DNA from: Chara braunii
Lineage: Eukaryota > Streptophyta > Charophyceae > Charales > Characeae
Direction: 5' to 3'
Assembly: GCA_003427395.1 (NCBI GenBank)
Contig: BFEA01000722.1
Span: 296,162-316,426 of the forward strand
Length of the DNA stretch: 20,265 bases
The position numbers and the translations under genes are program-made. Positions 1-8,938 of this stretch are shown piece by piece. The notes beneath the pieces are model-generated. The model worked only from the letters and a program-made list of their open reading frames with translations, was not told where the DNA came from and did no database searches. The number at the start of each line of letters is the position of its first letter. Positions within the stretch are counted from its first letter, which is position 1.

Positions 1-89
1 TGAAGGCAATTCGGAACTATGGACCTTGTCCTCTTAAGAATCGCCGACTCCGTCAGTAACTCCTTGAATTCCACAGTTGGCAATTCCAT
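1..89 (-). other. Sequence just after LINE ORF1, possible start of a downstream frame
   Basis: On the minus strand the ORF1 stop is immediately followed by an ATG (TGAATG, 92-87) that opens a frame to the window edge, reading MELPTVEFKELL and onward. It could be the ORF1-ORF2 intergenic part of the inverted segment. It does not obviously match the sequence before ORF2 at 2580-2710. It is too short to name. Confidence 0.25.
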
Positions 90-1670
90 TCAGCCATCTG
101 CTAACTGAGTGGCCAGAATCATCACACCTGAGCTCGCACGAGCAAAAATGAGAGGGACTAGGACTCTAATAACTTTATCATCCCCTCGATTCAAAGTTTC
201 AATCGGATCTCCTCCCCCCAAACCTTCCACTCTCCCACCTCCCCCTATTCCACTGCGTCCCTCTTCCATCAGAGATCCTCCGTTTTCCTTTCCTTCCTCC
301 TCCTCTTCTTCTTCTTCCTCCTCTTCTTTTATTCCTTCACTTATCACAACCTCTTTCGCATATCCCTGAAAGAATATATCCTTCATCTTGTCCCTCCCGT
401 CACTCCCAGGTCTGAAGACTTTTGATAAGGCTTTGTACGCCCCCCTCTCTAGTGTAGACAGTCGGCTATTCCCTTCACCCTCCGATTCGGAACCTTCATC
501 ACCCTAGCTTGAGCAATCCCCCTTCACACTAGAGTGTTGTCCACTAGGATCCCCTTGCTTGCCCTTCACCTTCTTTTTCTGCATGTTCTCTTTCTGCAGT
601 TTCCCTTCCTTCCCTTTTGATGGTCCCTTGCCTTTCTTCCGACCTTCATCCCTCGGCCCTTTCCTTGAGCCTGAAGACTGTTGCTCAAGATACGACTGGT
701 TTCCCCCAGGAAATCTACGGAAACCTGTCGTAGGGGGGTCCTCCCCTATCGGCACGAACCTTGAGAAAGGTGGAATCGGCGGTACAGGTCTGTTGAATTT
801 ATCCGCGAATGGGTCTGCCTCGGCATTCCCGGGGCAGCAATCATCCTTTTCATCATGATAGAATTCTCTACAGCGATTGCACCACGCAGTTCGCGCCGAG
901 ACTACCTCGAAATAGTAGTCTCCTTGTCTAGGGACTCCTACCACCAGCCGCGGTTTAACCCGAGCCTTCACACTCACATCCATATCAAATCTTACCGGGC
1001 CCAGTTCTAGGTCTTCGTCTTCCTTTTCCATGGGGTGTACCTTCAGCACCGTTCCGAATGTATTTTCTACTGCAACACATAGCGGAGACAACAACTGAAA
1101 GGGGACATGGAAGCATCGGATCCAAAAGAACTTTGAGGCAGAATCCTTGAACGTCTTCATTTCCGACAAAGTCATCCAAGGGAGGAACTCAACCCTATAC
1201 TCTTTCCCTTCGGTGACAATCACGTCATTCCCTTTTTTTAACATCCAGGTGATGACCGCTTTTTCTGCGGAAACAAAAGAAGCCAAGTTTCTTCCCTCAC
1301 TCTGATATCTGCCCCTTTTAATACCCTCATCCAACAGGCCTGAATCATACCAGGCATTCTCGTAGACCCTGACCAACTTCTTCTTCATCTTGTTTGATAG
1401 CACTGCGGCCTCATTGGAGAAGACAACTGTCACAACATGATCCCTCAACCATTGAATACTGAGATCAGAGAATTCTTCATTCAAATCGAAACGAGCAATA
1501 TCATCACTAATCTCTGCTACCCCAATATTCAGGCCCCTCGACAAAATTCCATCTCTAAAGCAATCTTCGAAAAGGGAGGAGATTTGTTGTTTTTCCTCCG
1601 CGGTGTAAGCTCTATTCATCGACTGCCCCCCTCGGAATTTATCCCCCGAGGCTCTCGTTGCCCCGCTCAT
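90..1670 (-). pseudogene. LINE ORF1 protein (nucleic-acid-binding, zinc knuckle), one in-frame stop
   Basis: The frame is open for about 525 codons apart from one TAG at 504-506, and ends with TGA at 90-92. ORF1 proteins of plant L1 elements bind the element RNA and form the retrotransposition particle. Counting from the ATG at 1763, residues 190-275 (around FFWIRCFHVPFQLL and PRLVVGVP) look like the DUF4283-type domain of these proteins. A knuckle follows with C295, C298, H303 and C309/C310. Then comes a Lys/Gly-rich basic stretch and, after the TAG, an acidic tail with a run of eleven Glu, which makes the pyrimidine tract at 295-332 on the plus strand. I prefer the start at 1670 (MSGATRAS) over 1763, because the extra 31 residues are hydrophobic and look like translated UTR. 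The TAG may be a C-to-T change in CAG. It leaves the acidic tail separate, so the gene is nearly intact but probably dead. Confidence 0.72.
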
Positions 1671-2441
1671 GACTAACAACCCAGCGAAGAATAGTCCTAG
1701 CCAACAGATATAGATATAACTTATCGGAGGCTTATCAACCAAGAAATAACTCTTTAATATCATGAGAACAGATCCTGGTAGGGCAAGTTCCTAAAAAAGG
1801 GGGGCAGGTTATCGAAACACGAGATTACTGATCTCCCTTCCAGAGAGTAAGTTCCCCACGTTGTCTCTTCCTGATGCTTGAAGGTTGCTAAGCCGCTTCA
1901 CTTGGATAGCTGATATGCTTGAAATAGAGATCCGGTCCCCAGCAGCTTCCTCTGACCACTTTCCACTCTGGACGCCCGACTCTCCTAACCGTGCAGTAAT
2001 CACCCGTCTCCCCATCTGGGAGAAGTCACGTTGGTTGCAAAGGCGAGCATGCTTCCTTTTGAGATAGTATCAGGCACCGGACAGAAGGGGAGGGGCTAAG
2101 CACTCCACGCCGCTTATGAAAAGATACACTCATCCTTACCAAGGATGTTGCTATTATGAGAGAATAACAGTGTTACTTAACTAACTGCCATAGCACGAAG
2201 CGATGACAGCAAGCGGCTCAAGGGCGTCTTCTTCATTTCCGCAGTAATTCCTCGCCCTCGAGACTGCCGAGGTGAGCATCGCTACATGCGCCCGCCACTC
2301 TTGGAGCCCGTGTCTTAGCATCCGGTGTCGCTGTTCCGGGCGACAAAACCTAGCGCCACGCAGCTCCCGCTGTGGTAGCGCAAGGATTAGCGCACGGATA
2401 GCGCTACCGGCCCTCCTCCTCGCCGTCTTGATAGCCGATTC
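1671..2441. other. Non-coding stretch upstream of ORF1 (probable LINE 5' UTR plus junction DNA)
   Basis: No convincing gene is seen. On the minus strand the ORF1 frame continues upstream as a separate 68-codon open stretch (2015-1809), which is probably chance or UTR. From about 2330 the sequence holds repeated TAGCGC words: a 12-bp direct repeat TAGCGCACGGAT at 2388-2399 and 2454-2465, and an 8-bp stem GGTAGCGC/GCGCTACC at 2374-2381 and 2401-2408. These short motifs lie just before the orientation switch of the LINE. Confidence 0.4.
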
Positions 2442-2583
2442 TCAAAGACATCCTAGCGCACGGATGTCTTTGAAGGAATCATCAAATAAGGTTCCTTCTC
2501 TGCCAAGGTGATAGCGGAATGGCTCCGCGAAGCGAAAGTGCACAGAATAGCCTTATTTGATGATTCCTTCAAAGACATCCTAG
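2442..2583. repeat. 30-bp perfect inverted repeat with a third partial copy
   Basis: Positions 2462-2491 are the exact reverse complement of 2551-2580 (30 bp), separated by a 59-base loop. The first 14-15 bases outside the left arm (2442-2455, CAAAGACATCCTAG) repeat directly at 2570-2583. So the end of the right arm is present three times, twice in one orientation and once in the other. The structure sits at the border between the minus-strand ORF1 part and the plus-strand ORF2 part. It looks like a product of template switching or fold-back synthesis during insertion. Confidence 0.85.
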
Positions 2584-2709
2584 GGACCCCATGGCAGGTG
2601 CCTTCACCATCGACCGGAGGTAGGGAAGGAGCTCGGAGAAGGAAGAAACCGAATAACAGGGAATCACCGGGAGGCCGCATCCATGGCAAAAAAAGTCTCT
2701 CGATGACTA

Positions 2710-3453
2710 ATGATCAGTAGTGGTAAATTGAAGATCGCCTCATGGAATGTACGAGGATTATGTGATACAAGGTTCAAACAGAAACGAAGTCGCCTGAAAT
2801 GTTTGATGCATAAAGAAAAAATTCAAATTTTGTGCAGAATCTAAGTTAGATGAAAGCCGTATACGGGAGGGGAGTAATTGGTGGACAGGCCCACAATTTT
2901 GGGGCCCTGCTAAGGGAGGACAGGGGGAATACGGAACAAGGGGAGGGGTGGGAATCCTGTTTCATAAAAATTTTGATACCCAGATTATTGATACAGTGGT
3001 AGATATCTGGGGGAAGTGGCTATGGGTGAAATTCTCAGTGGGCTCGGAAGATTGGGCTGTGATGTCGGCATATCTTCCAGTATGTTATAAAGAAAGAATT
3101 AAGTTTATTTCGCAAATGTCGAGTTTTCTCCCCAAGTGTTCTAACCTGATCATTGCTGCGGACTGGAATACAGTAGTAAACTCGGGCCTGGATACGCCAA
3201 AAGTGTCCCCGATAAGGACTGACATCAGACTACTAAATGCCTATTTGATGAGCCAAGGGCTAGTAGACGCTTTCAGGGTACTGTATCCCGAGGATCCGGG
3301 ATACACTTGGTTCGGCTCTCAGTCACCACCGGTAAGGAAGAGGTTAGACTTTATGCTTATGAAAGGAACTCTATGGGAAACATTCCACAAGATTGAGGTT
3401 GGGGTAGGATCTATGTCTGACCACTTGCTAATCACTGCAGAATTTCAGGTCTC
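2710..3453 (+). other. Endonuclease domain of LINE ORF2 (exonuclease/endonuclease/phosphatase fold)
   Basis: The visible motifs in order are WNVRGL (N-terminal Asn), ESKLDE (metal-binding Glu, reached only after the frameshift near 2835), GGVGILFHKNF, DWNTVVNSGLD (about 3164, the D-N pair), YTWFGSQ with KRLDFML (about 3303-3360), and SMSDHLLI (about 3413, the terminal Asp-His). This is the apurinic-type endonuclease of the L1 clade that makes the first nick at the target. The residues are conserved, and only the frameshift and later stops inactivate it. Confidence 0.85.
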
Positions 3454-4308
3454 GGAGTCACAGAAATTTGAGAGCTCGTATTTCAAATTAAATACGCTGC
3501 ATTTAAATGACCCGGATCTTAGAGTCTGGATTGGAAACCACTTCAAAGACTGGGAACTAGCCAAGTCCCTATTTGAGAAGGAGGAGGATTGGTTGGAAGT
3601 AGGATTCCGAATTCTCCAAGGCTCGCTGAGTAATTTTTCTCAGATTAAGGCCATTGAACGGAAAAAAGTTGAGAGAGACCTTTTACGGAAAATTCAAAAC
3701 GCAGAGAAGGAATTCGGCAAGCACCCTATCACCGATGCCTATTGGACAGGGGTTAGAAAGCGGGCCTATCATCAGTTGGAAGTGCTGAAAATTCAACAAC
3801 AGGTTAGATGGAAAGAGTGGCTTGCTCAGAAGAATATTATTACCGGGGACCGTATGAGTAAGGAGACTTTTCAACGATTATTGTTGCAGTCCACGAAGAC
3901 TCCTATGCTTCAGCTAGCCCACCCCTTTTCTATCTCGCCGCAGATCTCTATGGACTTGGAAGTAATGTGCGAATACGCATGTCTGTATTTACAAGATATT
4001 CTAACTACCCGTAGACCATTTGATGATTGTGACTCCGACTTACGAGAAGGGAATGACTTTTGGGTTTGCTCCAAGAGAAGTCTGTCTCTCTCGGCGAAGT
4101 TGGACCTAGACCGACCGATAAATCTGGAAGAACTCCATCAGGCGGCAAAACAAATGGCACAGGTAAGTGCCTTGGCGATGATGGTCTCCCAATCGAACTA
4201 TATCTGGCCGCTTGGGAAGCAATCAGCCCCCACCTGCTAAGAATCTACAATGCGGTCCTCACGGGTGGGCGACTTACCAGAGGTATGATGAAAGGGATTA
4301 TAATGTTG

Positions 4309-5065
4309 TTGTATAAAAAAAGAGGAAAGGTTGATGTGCGTAACTGGAGACCGATTTCGGTCCTCAATGTGTCTTACAAACTTCTGGCAAAGGTTCTAGC
4401 AACTCGACTGGCTAGATACCTTCCTTCTCTAATAGAAAGTGAGCAAGGGGCTTTTGTGAAACACAGGTCTATCTTAGATAATATTGCAGCTACTACTCAA
4501 GCACTAGAAATTATTGCAAAAAATAATAGGGATGTCGAAATAATTCTTCTAGATATGGAGAAAGCGTATGATAGAGTGGGATGGGCGTTTGTGATGACTA
4601 CGCTGAAACATATGAACTTCGGTCCAAATTTTCGTAAATGGGTACCGGTTATGTACTCCAACGCTATGGCGGCAGTGATGGTGAATGGCCAAATTTCCCG
4701 GGCCTTTTCGTTGACAAGATACTTGAGGCAGGGCTGCCCCTTTGCCCCGCTGCTCTTCGTAATTCATATGGAAATTTTGCTTGATAACTTGAGATATAAT
4801 GAGAGGGTAAAAGGTTTAACTTTACGGGATGAAGTGGAATGGAAAGGGGGTGCCTTGGCGGACGACCTTCCTGTAGCCTGCATTAACTCCTGCTCTAACC
4901 TACTGAATCTAAGAAAAACCTTAAACACCTATTGTGAACTATCGGAGGCGTCTATCAATTGGAATAAGTTTGCATACTTCTTACCGGAACCATATAACCT
5001 ACGGGTGAATTGGGGTCTTAAGAAGGTACCAACAGTTTCTTCGGAGAGGTTTTTGGAAGTTCAAA
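4309..5065 (+). other. Reverse transcriptase domain of LINE ORF2
   Basis: Counting in the frame that starts at 4060: YKKRGKVDVRNWRPISVLN at residues 85-103 (non-LTR RT fingers), LDMEKAYDRV at 164-173 (motif A, catalytic Asp171), RQGCPFAPLLF at 223-233 (motif B) and ALADDLPV at 265-272 (motif C, the DD pair at 268-269). These are the standard RVT_1 motifs of L1-like elements. Motif C reads LADD instead of the commoner FADD or YADD. The frame is open through this domain. Confidence 0.92.
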
Positions 5066-6390
5066 TCTCATTATCGGATAATTCTTCCTACCAAGATTCG
5101 CTCGTAGAAGAAAGAGTGGTTAACAGGTTGGTCTCATGGCAGAACAAGAAACACTTGTCTCTCTTGGGCCGTGCACTGGTTATATCTACGGCGACTTTCT
5201 CAGTCTTATGGTATACACTGGCGGTCCATCTACTGGGTGAAGGGGCTTATAAAAGAATAAGACGAGCGGCGGCGAGGTTACTGTGGAAACCAGAAGGCAA
5301 TAAGCAGGAAGGATTCATGACGAAAGTGGCATGAGAAACTATATCCTTCCCAAGGGATGAAGGGGGACTGGGTTTACTGGATCCTCGTCAGCAGAACATT
5401 GCATTGCTAGCCAAATGGCCCATAAAGGCCCTGTCGGCAAGTTTGGACTCCCCATGGCTAAAACTCGTCATTTATATCCTGCGATGGGAATGATCATTAT
5501 GTCGTGATGAAGATGTTTTGGCCTGCCTACAGATAGGCTCATATTTTAATAAACAGCCAAAGTCAAAATTCTGGAAGGATATCTTACATGCTTGGAAAAA
5601 GGTGTTTCCAATGGATAGAGAAGGTCCAACTACTAGGGCAGCAGTTTTAAATCAAATTGTTTTTGAAAACCCGCTCATAGTAGATAAAGAGGGGAATACC
5701 TTCTCTGCTCACGACTGTCCAGACTTTTTTGGGAAATCCTGGGTTGAACGGGGCGTGATAAGATTGAAAGACTTGTGGGATGAGACGAAAGGGATGTGGA
5801 AACCATTGGACCAAGTAAAGCTCAGATAAGGGAGACTCGGAGATGTTAAAAACAGGTTGACAGCTGTTCAACAGGCGATTTCATACTCATGGATACAGAT
5901 TTTGATCAAAGAGGGTATTCCATCAGTTGGCCTATGGGGCATTTCAAGATCCTCACAACCACCAGTGGTATATCACGTCACTCAGGATTCGGGAGAAGAT
6001 GGCTGGCTAGCAAGGGAATGGCAAATAGATAGTTCGATAGAGTTTACCAAGGAGCTATCCCATGACAGAAGACAGTGCGACTGTCTGAGATTAGTAACTT
6101 AGTGGAAATAGCAGTTCAGTCTCACCTCAAACGAACTGATGAGGCAAGGGGAACTATTTTGGTCTGCTGAACTACCAATGAGACTACTCCCACTGGCAGA
6201 AGCGGCGGTGGATACCCGTGCCCTGGGATGGTTTAGAAGACCGGAGCAAAAAAGGATCAGTATGGCAAACTATAAAGCCAAGGTGGGAGTAGCAGTGCAG
6301 AGAGCAAAGGTTGCCAAATCTCCTGCAGTATCAGTAGCTAAGCGCAGAGCAGAAGGGGATTTACTGATGACTTCTGAGGATCAGTTAACT

Positions 6391-6603
6391 TCCCTGTGGC
6401 GACAATATAAGGCGATGCCCTCCCAAAAGCTTGCAAGTATTGTATGGCTCCAAACTTTTTTTGCCACAACTTCAGCGATAAATTTAGCAGCTAGGGGAAT
6501 GCCAATCTCAACAATATGCGCTCGCTGTCGCTGGTCGTGGGAGACAAACAGACACTTATGGCTTAAATGTCCAGCTTCACGAAGAATTTGGGACCGGTGG
6601 ATT
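6391..6603 (+). other. zf-RVT zinc-binding domain at the LINE ORF2 C-terminus
   Basis: In the 276-codon open piece starting at 6139, residues 85-155 carry the pattern LWRQYKAM, then CARCRWSWETNRHLWLKC with C127, C130, H139 and C144, then SRRIWDRW. This matches the zf-RVT finger found after the RT of plant LINEs. It is thought to help nucleic-acid binding. Confidence 0.8.
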
Positions 6604-6969
6604 GCACACTGGGAAAAGCTAACGGCTAAGTCCTTTAAATGGTCGGATGAATGGATAATCTCAGGCACTCACAATAAAGAGAAATCAGCAAAGCAGGAAT
6701 GGCTGTACGTAGCCCAATGCCTGAGGGCAATTATTTTGAAGATCATATGGGATGATCGAAATAACATGTTGTTCAGGTCAGCCAGAACTACGGATGTTCA
6801 GACTAAGATGCTGGTGACTCGGCAGATCAGAATTACAATTCGAAGTGACTGCATCAGGCACAAGGTTCCAGGCACTCAGAAGTTCAGGAAGCGGTTTTGG
6901 GACACTTGGGGAAGGAATTCTAGTATGGTTAAACTGGACTCTAATGGTAGATTGCAGTTTTGTCATTAG

Positions 6970-7263
6970 TTGTTGTCCCCTCAGGGGCATGGGGAGCGTT
7001 TTAGCTCCCCACCATAGAGTCCTGTTTAACCACTCTAGGAAGGGGTTGAGGTTAGTAAATTTTTTTGAGTAAAAGATGGTATGAGTGTCGGAGTCCTTCA
7101 CTTTTTTTCATTTTGGAGAGCTGATTTCTTTTGGCCAAAGGGGACACTGGACCCGATTTCCAGGAGCCAATCTGGGTAATAGCCCCAGTTTTTCTCGGGA
7201 TTGTTGTGGGGTTTCCCGGCCCCGTCTCTTTTGACCTTGAGTAATAAATGCTATGTGGTTCTC

Positions 7264-7296
<33 letters not shown>
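6970..7296 (+). other. LINE 3' UTR and poly(A) tail
   Basis: The TAG stop of ORF2 (6967-6969) is followed by about 295 bases without coding signal, then an uninterrupted run of 32 A (7265-7296). The sequence after the tail (GTACATCGTCAGG and on) should be one copy of the target-site duplication. The other copy would lie left of position 1 if the whole 1-7296 block is one insertion. Confidence 0.88.
7243..7248 (+). terminator. Polyadenylation signal AATAAA of the LINE
   Basis: AATAAA lies 16 bases before the start of the poly(A) run, the usual spacing for a cleavage and polyadenylation signal. Confidence 0.75.
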
Positions 7297-7299
<3 letters not shown>

Positions 7300-7904
7300 C
7301 ATCGTCAGGTGGCGCATCGTGAAGTAACTGGGGTTTTCAGCGCTCTTAATGTCTCTATTATGAGTTCTCTCTCCTTGTCCGTTATATTTCCGTCGCCTAT
7401 ATTCATTCCCTTTATCATGTCTTCCGTAATTCTTTGCCCTTCAGTGACCTTTCGTTCTCTGATCATCTGAGTTATTTCTTCTTCAGTGATCCCTATTTCC
7501 CCGGTCCTATCACGGCTGACCACGGCTGGCTTTACTTTTTGGGCTACAGTTTTGTATCTCTTTCCCCCGCCGTGTGGGGGAATTCCTCCAAAAAAGACAG
7601 GTTTATACATCCGCCGAATTCCTCATCGTCAGCCTCTTTCGCATAGACTGTTCCGTCCACCGCATACTTGCTTTCTAAGTCCTCGACGTCAATCTTTTTT
7701 CCTCTCACTTTGTGAGGTCCCAGTGTGAGGTTTTCAGATATCATTTGACAACTTCTCGTGTTTAGTATTCCTTTGTTTGGCAATGAAATCTTATGACATT
7801 TGTCAAATTCGTTCACGGTTTTCAAGGTAACCGTGCTACCTTGAGGTCCGTCTATGGTAACTGTCTGACTTCCGTCCCGCTTATTCTCGCTGGTGGCGTT
7901 GACC

Positions 7905-8200
7905 CGTGTCAACCATGTCCTTCCAAGGATTATTTCTTACGAACAGTGCTCTACTGTAAAGACGGGCACAGTGACTTCAACTCCGGCGACTACTATCTTG
8001 GCTTTATGGCATACCCCAAGCGCAGGTTGCTTGAGTTTGTTAGCGGATATCATGGTCATAGCTACGCTCCTGTCTACCTCTAAGCCAAGGTTTCGGGCCA
8101 CCTTGTCCTCACAGACAGTGGACTCAGATTCGTCGTCGACCATAGCCTCCATCCCTATGCCGTTGACGGTGACGTTGAGCTTTCCACTGGCAAAGACGTA
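7905..8200 (-). other. Retropepsin-like aspartic protease domain with altered active site
   Basis: The expected layout is present: a strand (KLNVTVNGIGMEAMVD), the active-site loop, then VPVFTVEHCS and the C-terminal motif ILGRTWL (7930-7911). The loop reads AMVDDESES where the family has A-V/I-D-S/T-G-S. The catalytic Asp (codon 8137-8135) is kept but the following Ser/Thr-Gly pair is replaced by Asp-Glu. A TAA at 7939-7937 also splits the domain just before ILGRTWL. The protease is therefore almost certainly inactive. Confidence 0.72.
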
Positions 8201-8896
8201 AAAGTAGTCGTTTTCTCCTTCACTAGTTTCTACTCGTTTGCCTTCTTCGTTTTGTGTCGTTAGGACTGAGGTTTTCACCTCCTTCTTCTGTTGTCCAAAA
8301 GTTGTCTCTGGTAGCGGTACTTTAGTTTTCTTCATCATACCTATTAATTCATCCCTCGTCGGGCCATAACCTGCTATGAATTCCTTGAGGGTGATAGGGA
8401 TTGGCATATTCATGGTCCTTCTTAAGGGTTCCCGTAAATCGACTTCGTCTAGCGAGCTTTTTATGTGAAACTTCTTGGCCGCTCTTTTTCTAGGGGATTG
8501 TGGTGACTTAGGCGACTCAATTTGTTCGTCCGTCATAGGTTGATCCTGATCCTCTTTCTTCGTCTCACTTGACTCGCCGACCTCGCCGACGCCCTGGGTA
8601 CGTACGTAGACTTCTGCCGTATTTACTGTCTCCTCAAACATAATGGATGAAATTTTCATACCCGGGCTTTCTAGTGGTTCGTCGAAGTCATCCTCGAAAG
8701 TTACTCGGGAGACCTTGGCTGGTAATTGATCCTGGGATTGCTTCCCCTTTGCTTCATTCATCCTCCTCCTTCGGATATCCACATTAATCGTCATTGAGGG
8801 TAGAAAGGGTACCGGTTTGACTTCATTAGCCCACATGACGTACTTTCGATCGTCAAGTTCAATGATCCCCTTCTTTAGTGAATCCAATATTGCTTG

Positions 8897-8938
8897 GCAA
8901 TCTCTTTTGCGGTGGTCTTCGTCTCCGCAGTACATACA
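8897..8938 (-). other. CCHC zinc knuckle (nucleocapsid) of gag
   Basis: The motif CMYCGDEDHRKRDC has the exact CX2CX4HX4C spacing of a retroviral-type zinc knuckle, used to bind the element RNA. It is followed by the pattern LKKGIIELDDRKYVMWAN, in which a Lys/Gly-rich step precedes an acidic turn. Similar pieces follow the knuckle in many plant and algal gypsy gags. Confidence 0.9.

Larger units (their letters stand above)
2710..6969 (+). pseudogene. LINE ORF2 protein (AP endonuclease, reverse transcriptase, zf-RVT), decayed
   Basis: This is the catalytic protein of a plant L1 element: it nicks target DNA and copies the element RNA from the nick. Start ATG 2710 opens directly into the endonuclease motif ASWNVRGL. 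The order is endonuclease (2710-3453), linker, reverse transcriptase (about 4309-5065) and C-terminal zinc finger (about 6391-6603), about 1,420 codons in all, the usual size for the family. It is broken by a frameshift near 2835 and another near 4156-4166, and by in-frame stops TGA 5332, TGA 5491, TAA 5827, TAG 6100 and TAG 6109. The TGA at 5332 stands where relatives have a conserved Trp before the PK/RDEGGLGL motif, so it is most likely a TGG-to-TGA change. Catalytic residues otherwise remain visible. Without repair this copy cannot encode an active protein. Confidence 0.9.
1..7296. mobile_element. L1-type LINE with apparent 5' inversion, nested in an LTR retrotransposon
   Basis: The right part (about 2580-7296) is a plus-strand LINE body with the whole ORF2, a 3' UTR, AATAAA and a 32-nt poly(A). 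The left part (1 to about 2440) carries a LINE-type ORF1 on the minus strand. In plant L1 elements ORF1 precedes ORF2 in the same direction, so the head-to-head order suggests that the 5' part was inverted during target-primed reverse transcription (twin priming). The ORF1 stop lies at 90 and the plus part begins about 130 bases before ORF2, so the two halves together would make one nearly complete element. Two independent LINE copies meeting head to head cannot be excluded. The right edge abuts minus-strand gag-pol sequence, so the insertion target is probably that retroelement. The left edge and target-site duplication are outside the window. Confidence 0.6.

Noticed and set aside
109-369. 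Plus-strand Ser/Pro-rich frame
   Set aside because: It is the shadow of the Glu-rich tail of LINE ORF1 on the other strand.
1671-1763. Hydrophobic N-terminal segment suggesting a membrane-anchored ORF1
   Set aside because: It is more likely upstream UTR read in frame; MSGATRAS at 1670 is a better start and ORF1 proteins are soluble RNA binders.
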